DNA of 17,913 bases from contig JAXJVS010000161.1 of the NCBI GenBank assembly GCA_036308445.1, positions 1 through 17,913 of the forward strand, read 5' to 3'. This DNA is from MGBC113645 sp036308445 (GTDB taxonomy: Bacteria > Bacillota_I > Bacilli_A > Erysipelotrichales > Coprobacillaceae). The position numbers were made by a program, and so were the translations under genes. Under the pieces are notes generated by a model that was not told where the DNA came from, did not search any database, and saw only the letters and a program-made list of their open reading frames with translations. This document shows, piece by piece, positions 8,315 through 15,244 of this stretch; the stretch's first letter is position 1, and each line of letters opens with the position of its first letter.

Positions 8315-8431
8315 ATGAAAGGAGGTGAACATCTTGTTAACATTCATTTAGAAGTAGTTTTTTCTATCCTAGCAAGTGTAATATCAGAAATCGTATTTTA
8401 TTATATTTGCAAGTGGCTTGATAGAAAGTAA
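8315..8431 (+). CDS. Fst-like type I toxin, small membrane peptide
   Basis: This is a 38-codon frame. After a short polar start it has a hydrophobic segment at about residues 13-32 (VVFSILASVISEIVFYYI), then a charged tail CKWLDRK. A single membrane helix followed by a W-L-charged tail is the layout of Fst-family toxins, which damage the membrane when over-produced. The assignment rests mainly on the surrounding RNA architecture: direct repeats, bidirectional terminator and convergent antisense promoter. The start is uncertain. The in-frame ATG 8315 lies before the GGAGGTG ribosome binding site, in the loop of the hairpin that hides it. TTG 8334, correctly spaced from that site, is in another frame that stops after five codons, and ATT 8342 is the only in-frame alternative. 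The peptide may therefore start atypically or be partly inactivated. Confidence 0.7.
   Translation: MKGGEHLVNIHLEVVFSILASVISEIVFYYICKWLDRK
8326..8349 (+). repeat. Left copy of DRa/DRb at the toxin ribosome binding site
   Basis: DRa TGAACATC (8326-8333) begins inside the ribosome binding site. A 6-nt spacer separates it from DRb ACATTCATTT (8340-8349). Both units recur in the same order at 8486-8508. In par of pAD1, the same two-repeat arrangement lets the antitoxin RNA pair with the toxin mRNA leader. Confidence 0.85.
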
Positions 8432-8451
8432 GCTGACAAAAGCCCAAAAAG

Positions 8452-8479
8452 AAACCCAGGAGTAGCACCTCCTGGGTTT
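8452..8479. terminator. Bidirectional terminator shared by toxin mRNA and antitoxin RNA
   Basis: Perfect 11-bp arms AAACCCAGGAG and CTCCTGGGTTT flank the loop TAGCAC. Rightward the stem is followed by TCCTTTT; leftward by a TTTCTTTTT run. It therefore works as a terminator in both directions, as in par/Fst loci. Confidence 0.88.
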
Positions 8480-8485
8480 TCCTTT

Positions 8486-8508
8486 TGAACATCATGTCAC
8501 ATTCATTT
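8486..8508 (+). repeat. Right copy of DRa/DRb within the antitoxin RNA gene
   Basis: TGAACATC (8486-8493) and ACATTCATTT (8499-8508) repeat the left copy exactly, with a 5-nt spacer (ATGTC) in place of the left copy's 6 nt (TTGTTA). Confidence 0.85.
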
Positions 8509-8517
8509 TACAAATAG

Positions 8518-8546
8518 ACTATAACATACTAACCCATTCAATACAA
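8518..8546 (-). promoter_or_regulatory. Promoter of the antitoxin RNA
   Basis: On the minus strand TTGTAT (8546-8541) is followed, after exactly 17 nt, by TATAGT (8523-8518) preceded by TGT, which makes an extended -10. It is stronger by eye than the toxin promoter, as expected when the antitoxin must be in excess. Confidence 0.7.
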
Positions 8547-8617
8547 GTTTATTCAAATATAAAAAGATTATTCTAAATAAACGATTTCTATATTTAATAT
8601 TTATTTAAAAATATCTT

Positions 8618-8960
8618 TTATTCATAAAAATAGAATTCTACTCCATTATCTCTGTTTATAACACCATATTTATAGTCATGAAGTTCCAAAATAGATCGAC
8701 ATATTGCTAGTCCTAAACCTGTTCCACTCTTGTCATGAGTTACAAATGTATACCATATGCTTTCAATTCTTTCTTCTTCTATCGTTTTTCCTTCATTGTA
8801 TACTGATACACCTTTATCTACTGTAATCACTATCTTTGTATCTGTGTGTTTAATAGCGTTTATATTGTCAAGAACATAAACGAAATAATGAAAAAGGAAA
8901 GAATAAAGACAATTATAAATGTCAACATAATTATATACATTTTTATGTTATCATTTATAG
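8618..8960 (-). pseudogene. Sensor histidine kinase remnant with internal deletion
   Basis: The last ~85 codons encode the end of a HATPase domain: DNINAIKHT resembles the N-box, FVTHDKSGTGLGLAICRSI carries the G2 box, and GVEFYFYE is a typical C-terminus. The upstream (higher-coordinate) part, in another frame, encodes a membrane helix from ATG 8940 (MYIIMLTFIIVFILSFFII) that stops at 8860-8862. This is what the first helix of such a kinase looks like. The sensor, dimerisation/phosphoacceptor region and most of the ATPase domain are missing, so an internal deletion of several hundred bases is inferred. The longest intact frame (GTG 8830 to 8618) cannot be a working kinase. It abuts the ISL3 fragment, which may have caused the damage. 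Confidence 0.72.
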
Positions 8961-8963
8961 ACA

Positions 8964-9539
8964 ATGAAAAGATATGATAAAGATTCTCAGGAATATTATC
9001 TTTTAAAGAACTTCAACTATCTTCTTATGAAGGATTCATCAAAAATAGAAGATAATAAGCCTCGTTACAACAAAAAACTAAAAAGATACATAAATCAGCC
9101 TCAGCTTCTTGAACTTATACTTAATATAGACAAAAATCTAAAAGAAGCCTATGAACTTAAGAAATCATATCTTATCTTCAATTCAACTTCCAATTTTGAA
9201 AATGCATGTAAAGCTCTGTCTCAAATCATTGGAGAATATGCATCATGCAATATAGAAGGATATAGACAATTTTCCTCTACCTTAATAGACTGGCTTGATG
9301 AAATAGTTAATTCATTTATTATTTACAATGGAAAAAGAATATCTAATGGACGAATAGAAGGAACCAATTCTAGAATAAAGACTATTCTAAAGACCGCTAA
9401 TGGCTTCAGGAACTTCTCTAGAATGAGAAATAGAATCATGTATTCAATAAACAAAAATTCTTTGCCTTCCATTCCTGAAGAAAATCAGGTTATAAGAGAA
9501 AAAGGCAAAAAAGAGGAAAATATAAAAAATAACCATTAA
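8964..9539 (+). pseudogene. Truncated ISL3 family transposase (C-terminal half)
   Basis: These 191 residues match the C-terminal part of ISL3-family DDE transposases (normally about 400-440). RYDKDSQEYYLLKNFNYLL is followed by a helical segment (PQLLELILNIDKNLKEAYEL), and the conserved end SNGRIEGTNSRIKTILK carries the final catalytic Glu. NGFRNFSRMRNRIMY then closes the domain. The N-terminal zinc-binding and HTH regions and the first Asp are missing. A TAG stands two codons before ATG 8964, and no convincing ribosome binding site precedes it. Terminal inverted repeats could not be recognised on either side. The element is a fossil, unable to move on its own, lying between the kinase remnant and the phosphoglucomutase terminator. 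Confidence 0.82.
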
Positions 9540-9567
9540 AAACAAATGATTGATCTGGCAATTAAAA

Positions 9568-9595
9568 AGGTAGGATTATCTATATAATCCTACCT
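9568..9595 (-). terminator. Terminator of the phosphoglucomutase gene
   Basis: Perfect 12-bp arms AGGTAGGATTAT and ATAATCCTACCT flank a CTAT loop. On the minus strand the stem runs into TTTTAATT, about 75 nt past the phosphoglucomutase stop codon. No T-tract exists on the plus side, so it serves the leftward gene. Confidence 0.8.
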
Positions 9596-9668
9596 ATATT
9601 GTGATACCTAAACCCCAGAAAATTAAAGCCTTGTCAGCTTTAACCCTGTTTAAATTAAAGTATCATTA

Positions 9669-11363
9669 TTATTCACCAATAATATTCATCATATCTTTTT
9701 GGAATACTTCTGTTTTTGCAGCAGCATCAGCAGCATCTACACCCTTAATAGAGAAGTAGAATTTACATTTTGGTTCTGTTCCTGAAGGTCTTGCAGCAAT
9801 CCAAGAACCATCAGCTAAGTAGTATTTTAATACGTTAGATTTTGGTAAATCAATAACTTTTTCTTCACCATTTTCATATCTTACGCTTGTTCCATAATCT
9901 TCAACTACTACTACATCTACACCACCGATAGCTTTAGGAGCATCATTTCTTAAGTTAGTCATGATTTCTTTAATTCTAGCAGCACCAGCAGCACCAGCTT
10001 TAGATAAAGCAATTTGAGACTCTTTGAATGTACCATGTTTAGCATATAATTCATTTAATACATCAATTAAATCTTTACCTTGTTTCTTATAGTAGTTACC
10101 AGCTTCAGCAGCAGTTAATACAGCTTGAACAGCATCTTTATCTCTTACGAAGTCTTTAATTACACAACCATAAGATTCTTCATATCCAAATACGAATACT
10201 TTTTCTTGAGTAGCTTCATATTTACGGATCTTATCTCCGATAAATTTGAATCCAGTTAATGTCTTTTCAACATCAACACCATAGCTTCTAGCTACTAATT
10301 CACCTAAATCAGATGTAACAATTGTATTATACATTACAGCATTAGAAGGTAATGTTCCTTTTTCTTTCATTTGGCTTAAGATGTATTCTAAGTATACGGC
10401 AGCACTTTGGTTACCTGACATTAATACATATTCACCATCATGTTTAGCAACTACACCTAATCTATCTCCATCAGGGTCAGTAATAACAACAACATCAGCA
10501 TCTACTTCTTTAGCTTTCTTAATAGCTAATTCATAAGAAGCATCAACTTCTGGGTTAGGAGATTTAGTATTAGTATAGTTTGGATCTGGTGCACATTGTG
10601 CTAATACTGGCACTACATCATATCCTAAATCTTTTAATACAGTTCTAACTGGAATGTTAGCTGTACCATGTTGTGGAGAGAATACAATTTTGAATCCATC
10701 TTTGTCCATACCAGGATTTACTTCAATTCCCTTAACTGCTTCATAATAAGCAGCATCTACTTCTTCACCAATCCATGTCATATATGGATAAGCTTCTTCA
10801 TCACTAAATACTTTAATGTTTAATTCATCATCAACTTCATTAACATATTTAACAACTTGATCAGCAGCTTCTGGTAATAATTGGCATCCAGTATCATCAT
10901 AAACCTTATATCCATTATATTCTTTAGGATTATGTGATGCAGTAATCATGATACCACCTGCACATTTTAAATAACGTACAGCAAATGATAATTCTGGTGT
11001 TGGTCTTAAACTTTCAAAAATATATGATTTAACACCATAAGTAGCTAAAACTTTAGCACTTTCAATTGCAAATTGGTAAGACATATTTCTATTATCATAC
11101 CCAATAGCAACTCCTCTTTCTTTTCCTTCTGGTAGTGAAGCAATATATTTAGCAAATCCAACGTTAGCTTTTTGGATAATGTAAATATTTAAACGATTAG
11201 TTCCTGCCCCTAAGATACCACGCATACCAGCAGTTCCAAATTCTACATCAGTATAGAAAGCATCTTCTTTTGCAGTTTCATCCATACTTAATAATTCAGC
11301 TTTTAATGTAGGATCTAAATCTTCTTTGCTGATCCATTTTTGATATTTTTCTTCATAGTTCAT
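9669..11363 (-). CDS. pgcA: Phosphoglucomutase / phosphomannomutase (alpha-D-phosphohexomutase)
   Basis: The cytoplasmic enzyme interconverts hexose 1-phosphate and 6-phosphate, supplying glucose 1-phosphate for UDP-glucose and envelope polysaccharides or linking glycogen-type metabolism to glycolysis. All four family motifs are present in order. These are the phosphoserine loop TASHNP with catalytic S143, the metal site DPDGD at 296-300, the sugar-binding GYEESYG at 393-399, and the phosphate-binding RPSGTE at 525-530. Its 564 residues match Bacillus PgcA (about 580). The ATG at 11363 has AGAGGTGA 7 nt upstream, and an extended -10 (TGCTATAAT) lies just before that. It stands alone, with its own promoter and terminator. 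The motifs do not separate glucose from mannose preference, so the symbol is by similarity of architecture. Confidence 0.93.
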   Translation of the reverse strand: MNYEEKYQKWISKEDLDPTLKAELLSMDETAKEDAFYTDVEFGTAGMRGILGAGTNRLNIYIIQKANVGFAKYIASLPEGKERGVAIGYDNRNMSYQFAIESAKVLATYGVKSYIFESLRPTPELSFAVRYLKCAGGIMITASHNPKEYNGYKVYDDTGCQLLPEAADQVVKYVNEVDDELNIKVFSDEEAYPYMTWIGEEVDAAYYEAVKGIEVNPGMDKDGFKIVFSPQHGTANIPVRTVLKDLGYDVVPVLAQCAPDPNYTNTKSPNPEVDASYELAIKKAKEVDADVVVITDPDGDRLGVVAKHDGEYVLMSGNQSAAVYLEYILSQMKEKGTLPSNAVMYNTIVTSDLGELVARSYGVDVEKTLTGFKFIGDKIRKYEATQEKVFVFGYEESYGCVIKDFVRDKDAVQAVLTAAEAGNYYKKQGKDLIDVLNELYAKHGTFKESQIALSKAGAAGAARIKEIMTNLRNDAPKAIGGVDVVVVEDYGTSVRYENGEEKVIDLPKSNVLKYYLADGSWIAARPSGTEPKCKFYFSIKGVDAADAAAKTEVFQKDMMNIIGE

Positions 11364-11383
11364 TTTCTCGTCACCTCTATATC

Positions 11384-11392
11384 ATTATAGCA
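11384..11392 (-). promoter_or_regulatory. Extended -10 promoter of the phosphoglucomutase gene
   Basis: TGC-TATAAT on the minus strand ends 5 nt before the AGAGGTGA ribosome binding site (11378-11371). The -35 region is poor (TAGTTA at 17 nt), which an extended -10 can tolerate. Confidence 0.6.
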
Positions 11393-11428
11393 AATAATTT
11401 ATAAAATAACTACATAAAAAAGCAATTT

Positions 11429-11797
11429 TTATAACCGCTTACATTTTTTGGAAAAATATGTCTTTTTTCGACAAAAATCAATCTTACAAACAAAAAGATA
11501 ATGTTCAATTTTAACATTGTCTAATACATCATATAATCTTTCATTACTTTCTAATATTTTATTACCAAATGAGATTCTAATGTAATTGTTGAAGAGGCAT
11601 TTTTTACTCCATTAACAACTGCATAACAAACTCTCATACTTTCAATTCACCAATACTTGATCTCAACACTTTGTGGTTTACCTATCATCTTTTCATAAGG
11701 ACAATCAATCATAGAAAATATTTTTTTCTATTTTATTATCTATTTCATAATAACGCTTTTTTGATACAATCAAAAACTTATTCGTATTATCTTTAAC
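11429..11797 (-). pseudogene. Decayed coding stretch of unknown identity
   Basis: No intact gene lies between the hydrolase stop and the phosphoglucomutase promoter. Leftward reading gives three protein-like pieces in shifting frames. The first (VKDNTNKFLIVSKKRYYEID...) follows the hydrolase stop in the same frame and ends at TGA 11707-11705. The second (ATG 11712, MIDCPYEKMIGKPQSVEIKY...) is interrupted by TGA 11649-11647, then runs on to TAG 11553-11551. The third (NNYIRISFGNKILESNERLY...) ends at TAA 11431-11429. NYIRISFG faintly recalls the small domain of PLP-dependent aminotransferases, but this is weak. The succession of sensible residues broken by stops and shifts suggests a decaying gene rather than random spacer. 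Confidence 0.4.
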
Positions 11798-12511
11798 TTA
11801 CTCATTAACAATATTCTCATAGATATAATTTACTGTTATACTTATCTGTTCATCATGAGTAATACTAGCTACACCATCACCATCTTGTTCACCATAGTTT
11901 CCAAAATAAGCATGATTACCACCTTCAATAACATACTCCTTATAATTACTAGATAGATTTATTTTATTTTCTTCATACTTATCCATACTTAACACTTGAT
12001 CTTCACTGCCATATATTGACAACACTTCTAAATCAGTATCAGATAAATCTTCAGTAGAATATGAAGCTAACAATACTAAACCATCATACTCATCCACATG
12101 ATTACTTACATAAGAAGCAGCCATAGAGCCACCTAAAGAATGACCTCCAATATACCATTTCTCAATATCATATCTTTCTTGTATACCTTTAGCACCATTA
12201 ATATTAAATACCGCAAGGTTAAATGGCATTTTAACCAATATACACAATATCCCTTGATTAGCACATTCTTTCATTAAAGGTGCATAACTTTCAGCTGCTA
12301 CTTTTCCACCAGGATAAAAGATAAATCCAGCTTCAGCATTCTTAGGAACAAATGCTATATCATTCTCATTTTCTTCTATTGCTAGACTATCTGATAAACT
12401 CATCACTGCTATTGCATCTTCTTCAGCATGATAATAATCATTAACATATATGAAGAAAGCAGTTATACATAAACATATGGCTAGTCCTATAGAAATAAAT
12501 ATCTTCTTCAT
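11798..12511 (-). CDS. Membrane-anchored or exported alpha/beta hydrolase
   Basis: This is a 237-residue protein. Residues 1-22 (KK then a hydrophobic run) form a signal anchor that places the enzyme outside the membrane. The hydrolase fold carries the nucleophile elbow GGHSLGG with S125, the likely acid D171 in YGSEDQV, and H200 in GGNHAYF. These give a complete Ser-Asp-His triad of the dienelactone-hydrolase/lipase-like type. The FYPGGK segment near 65-70 supplies the oxyanion region. The substrate is unknown; an ester or small acyl compound is likely. The start lies one base after the stop of the upstream gene, with only a weak GGGA as ribosome binding site, so translational coupling is probable. 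No terminator follows before the decayed stretch. Confidence 0.85.
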   Translation of the reverse strand: MKKIFISIGLAICLCITAFFIYVNDYYHAEEDAIAVMSLSDSLAIEENENDIAFVPKNAEAGFIFYPGGKVAAESYAPLMKECANQGILCILVKMPFNLAVFNINGAKGIQERYDIEKWYIGGHSLGGSMAASYVSNHVDEYDGLVLLASYSTEDLSDTDLEVLSIYGSEDQVLSMDKYEENKINLSSNYKEYVIEGGNHAYFGNYGEQDGDGVASITHDEQISITVNYIYENIVNE

Positions 12512-12512
12512 A

Positions 12513-13406
12513 TTATAATCCCATTTTCTTTTTCATAGCAGCCAATTGTTCTTTAGAAACACCTAACTTCTGACATAAATAATCTTCAATCTCATCAGGT
12601 GTTTTACCAGCTAAATCTTCTTCCTTGATACCAAGCATATTCATAGCACTTTTAATTTGATCAAACATTTTCGTATCACCTTTTTGATAATCATTCATCA
12701 TCTTATCATAATAAGCTTTCGCTTGATCAAAAGCTTCATCCTGTTGTTGAGTTCTTTTTGCATAAATAGCTTCTAATTCATCTATTTCTTCACTATCTAT
12801 TTCTAATTCATTAAAGAATTCTAATGCCTGTCTACATAAAGTTTCTAACTCTAAATAGTAAGTATTATCTGTATATCTATGAATAGTATCTACATCATCA
12901 TAAAGATCTTTTAATTTCTTATATTGTTCATTTGTAAGTTCTACATCTTCATATAAATCATCTTTAACATCATCTAATACTGCTGGTACTAAATAAGCTA
13001 TCTTTTCAATATCATTCATATCTAATGTAATATCCACATCAGTAATATTAGAAATTAACTTAATAAACATATTTTCCTGAACATATTCATAATCAATCAA
13101 TACATCATTAATATATCCTTTAAAATCATTTCTATCTTTACTTAACTTTAAAGAAGTAATATCATCATATTTAAAACTAGCTTTCACATTTAAATCAAAA
13201 TATAAAGCATCAGTAGTAAAAATAATCCCCTTACTACCATCTAGATTATCACTTAAATCAATAAAACATACAATATCCCTAATATCATTACTACCATAGC
13301 AATAAATGGCATAACCTATAGTAGAAGGAATATTCGTATAATTATAATAACCTCTCTCACATCTAAAAACATCATCTATATAACTTAATAATTTATTTTT
13401 ATCCAT
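12513..13406 (-). CDS. Uncharacterised acidic cytoplasmic protein
   Basis: This is a 297-residue protein with no signal peptide or membrane helix. The N-terminal ~125 residues are beta-rich, and GIIFTTDALYF followed by FKYDDITSLKLS recalls bacterial PH-like domains (tentative). Residues ~150-240 are acidic and helical (LEIDSEEIDELEAIYAKR), likely coiled coil. The C-terminal ~45 residues form a small helical domain (MLGIKEEDLAGKTPDEIEDY). ATG 13406 has GAGGAGAG upstream, and a TATATT box at 13437-13432 is a possible -10. It is coupled to the alpha/beta hydrolase gene downstream, separated by a single base, so the two may work together, but I cannot assign a role. Confidence 0.78.
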   Translation of the reverse strand: MDKNKLLSYIDDVFRCERGYYNYTNIPSTIGYAIYCYGSNDIRDIVCFIDLSDNLDGSKGIIFTTDALYFDLNVKASFKYDDITSLKLSKDRNDFKGYINDVLIDYEYVQENMFIKLISNITDVDITLDMNDIEKIAYLVPAVLDDVKDDLYEDVELTNEQYKKLKDLYDDVDTIHRYTDNTYYLELETLCRQALEFFNELEIDSEEIDELEAIYAKRTQQQDEAFDQAKAYYDKMMNDYQKGDTKMFDQIKSAMNMLGIKEEDLAGKTPDEIEDYLCQKLGVSKEQLAAMKKKMGL

Positions 13407-13470
13407 AAGCTTTCTCTCCTCTTTATTGTTTAATATAACTTTACTATATTATTACTTTTTAAACTTAACA

Positions 13471-14058
13471 TTAACAATCAACATCTGGTCTTATAATTTC
13501 AATGAACTTAAACTGATTATTTTCAAATTCAAAATGTAAAATACAACAATTCGTAAATCCTCCACCATAACTAATAACATCAGGATTTTCCCAAACTTCA
13601 AAAAAAGAAAAACAAGCACCAGCATGAGAAACAGCTAATACAATCTTATGATCATCTTTATTCATTACATCTGTTAATGTATTAATCATTCGTTCTCTTA
13701 CATCTTTACGAAATTCACCACCATAATGAGGAAATAAATCATCATATGTAAAATCCCAATCTTTTTTTGGATTCAGATATTCTCTTTCACCTTCAAAAGA
13801 ACCAAAATTTCTTTCTTTTAATCCTTTTAATCTTGTATAAGACACTTTATAACCAGTTAATATTTCTAAAGTATCACTACATCTTTCAGATGTAGAACAA
13901 TAATAATGATCAAAGTCAACATTTTTTAAACATTCACCTGCTGCCTTAGCTTGTTTTATCCCTAGTTCAGTTAATGGTGAATCACACCATCCTTGAATCT
14001 TTTGTTGAAGATTAAACAATGTTTGCCCATGTCTCATTAAATATAAATGTTTTACCAT
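13471..14058 (-). CDS. Histidine phosphatase family protein (phosphoglycerate mutase-like)
   Basis: This is a 195-residue cytoplasmic member of the histidine phosphatase superfamily. LMRHGQT at 7-13 carries the phosphorylated catalytic H10. The GWCDSPLTELGIKQA segment is typical of the cofactor-dependent phosphoglycerate mutase-like branch, and the second catalytic histidine is H145 in VSHAGAC. ERNFGSFEG supplies the acid-bearing loop. Length and motifs fit broad-specificity phosphatases (GpmB/CobC/PhoE-like) rather than glycolytic GpmA, which is larger. The GGGTGATG ribosome binding site precedes ATG 14058, with a TATAAT just before it. The promoter abuts the terminator of the ferredoxin-tailed reductase, so it is an independent unit. 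The substrate cannot be read from sequence. Confidence 0.88.
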   Translation of the reverse strand: MVKHLYLMRHGQTLFNLQQKIQGWCDSPLTELGIKQAKAAGECLKNVDFDHYYCSTSERCSDTLEILTGYKVSYTRLKGLKERNFGSFEGEREYLNPKKDWDFTYDDLFPHYGGEFRKDVRERMINTLTDVMNKDDHKIVLAVSHAGACFSFFEVWENPDVISYGGGFTNCCILHFEFENNQFKFIEIIRPDVDC

Positions 14059-14076
14059 AAATCATCACCCTATTTT

Positions 14077-14082
14077 ATTATA
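14077..14082 (-). promoter_or_regulatory. -10 box of the histidine phosphatase gene
   Basis: TATAAT on the minus strand lies 6 nt before GGGTGATG. It follows immediately after the T-tract of the preceding terminator, so any -35 would lie inside the terminator stem. Confidence 0.5.
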
Positions 14083-14089
14083 AAACAAA

Positions 14090-14113
14090 AAAGAATCTAA
14101 ATATAGATTCTTT
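14090..14113 (-). terminator. Terminator of the redox cluster
   Basis: Arms AAAGAATCTA and TAGATTCTTT are perfect over 10 bp with an AATA loop, followed on the minus strand by TTTTGTTTTA. The stem starts inside the TAA of the ferredoxin-tailed reductase. Confidence 0.8.
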
Positions 14114-15224
14114 ATTCAAAAGTATTAACAACATCTTTTAAACATTCAATAATCTTTATATGTTGAGGACAAGCTCTTTCACATTGTCCACATTCAATAC
14201 AATCACTAGCTTTGCCATATATTTGAATTAAATTATTATAGAAGACTTTCTGTGGTGAGAAGTAATTCTTATCATATTGCTTATCGGTATTATATAATGC
14301 AAAGTATCTAGGAATATTAATATTCTTTGGGCAACCTTTTACACAATATTCACAGGCAGTACATGGAATTACAATACTATCATTAATAATATCTACCACA
14401 TCTTTAATTAACTTATTTTCTTCCTCATTTAATGGTTTGAAATCTTCCATATAAGCAGTATTATCATCTAGCTGTTCTAAATTACTCATACCACTAAGTA
14501 CAGTATATACAGCTTCTTGACTTGCTGCAAAGCGAATAGCCCAAGAAGCAATAGACATATCTGGATGATATCCCTTTAACAATTCTTCAGCACTAGTAGG
14601 TACATGAGCTAAAGTTCCACCCTTGATTGGTTCCATTACTAATACTTTCTTACCATGTTTCTTTGCAATATCATAACATTTTCTAGATTGTATACTTAAT
14701 GAATCCCAATCTATATAATTTAATTGTAACTGTACATAATCAACATATGGATGAGTTTCTAATATCTCTTCTAATAATTCAGGAGTATCGTGGAAAGAAA
14801 AGCCTATTTCTCTTGTTTTTCCTTCTTCCTTCATTTGTTTCACAAATTCAAAGATATGTAATCTCTGGGCCTTACGATAATTAATTTCTCCCATATTATG
14901 AACTAAGTAATTATCAAAATATTTTACTCCACATACCTTTAACTGATCATCAAAAACTCTCTTAACATCTTCTTCTTTATTAACTAATCCCATAGTCATC
15001 TTATCAGTTAAGAAATAAGAATCTCTAGGATAACGAGAAACCACACATTTATTTATAGCTACTTCACTAGCTCCATTATGATAAGGTCTAGCAGTATCAA
15101 AATATTTAAAACCTCTCTCCATAAAAATATCTACCATCTGATTAACTAATTCAAAATTTATACTTGTTCTATCATTTTCATCTAAAACAGGTAATCTCAT
15201 AAAACCAAAGCCTAACTTTTTCAT
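14112..15224 (-). CDS. Aldo-keto reductase with C-terminal 2x[4Fe-4S] ferredoxin domain
   Basis: This 370-residue protein fuses an aldo-keto reductase barrel to a ferredoxin domain. The reductase tetrad is D43 and Y48 (in DTARPYH), K75 and H109 (in LVHNMGE). Two complete clusters follow: C288, C291, C294, C298 (CTACEYCVKGCP) and C342, C345, C348, C352 (CIECGQCERACP). The Fe-S clusters suggest that electrons pass between ferredoxin or flavodoxin and a small carbonyl substrate, perhaps with NAD(P)H; the substrate is not known for this subgroup. The flavodoxin at the head of the cluster is a plausible partner (inference). AGGGAGGT precedes ATG 15224. The gene has its own MerR-type promoter two bases beyond the stop codon of the upstream reductase and may also be reached by read-through. 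Confidence 0.93.
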   Translation of the reverse strand: MKKLGFGFMRLPVLDENDRTSINFELVNQMVDIFMERGFKYFDTARPYHNGASEVAINKCVVSRYPRDSYFLTDKMTMGLVNKEEDVKRVFDDQLKVCGVKYFDNYLVHNMGEINYRKAQRLHIFEFVKQMKEEGKTREIGFSFHDTPELLEEILETHPYVDYVQLQLNYIDWDSLSIQSRKCYDIAKKHGKKVLVMEPIKGGTLAHVPTSAEELLKGYHPDMSIASWAIRFAASQEAVYTVLSGMSNLEQLDDNTAYMEDFKPLNEEENKLIKDVVDIINDSIVIPCTACEYCVKGCPKNINIPRYFALYNTDKQYDKNYFSPQKVFYNNLIQIYGKASDCIECGQCERACPQHIKIIECLKDVVNTFE

Positions 15225-15244
15225 CTTCTTACCTCCCTGAGAAC

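Larger units (their letters stand above)
8301..8481 (+). ncRNA. Predicted toxin transcript (RNA I) with regulatory folding
   Basis: The boundaries are inferred from the extended -10 and the terminator, giving about 180 nt. Three pairings that could hide the ribosome binding site are visible. CCTCC (8310-8314) can pair with GGAGG (8321-8325). GTCAGC at the 5' end (8301-8306) is the exact complement of GCTGAC just after the stop codon (8432-8437). AGGAGGTG (8320-8327) is the exact complement of CACCTCCT in the terminator (8466-8473). The last two would cross and are therefore alternatives. Such folding is characteristic of type I toxin mRNAs. Confidence 0.6.
8447..8511 (-). ncRNA. Predicted antitoxin RNA (RNA II), about 65 nt
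   Basis: The RNA would start about 7 nt after a strong leftward promoter (8518-8546) and end at the bidirectional terminator. It carries complements of the right-hand DRb and DRa, so it can base-pair with both repeats of the toxin mRNA, covering the ribosome binding site, and with the shared terminator loop. Size and layout match RNA II of the pAD1 par locus (about 65 nt). The existence and ends of the RNA are predicted, not measured. Confidence 0.68.

Noticed and set aside
8400..8405. Minus-strand TATAAT inside the toxin ORF as an alternative antisense promoter
   Set aside because: No -35 or extended -10; the promoter at 8518-8546 is far better and fits the shared terminator.
9623..9643. 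TTAAAGC/GCTTTAA stem beyond the phosphoglucomutase stop, considered as an ISL3 end
   Set aside because: No matching inverted copy at the left side of the transposase fragment and no T-tract; left unassigned.
14699..14884. Plus-strand open frame inside the ferredoxin-tailed reductase gene
   Set aside because: Antisense shadow of a conserved gene.
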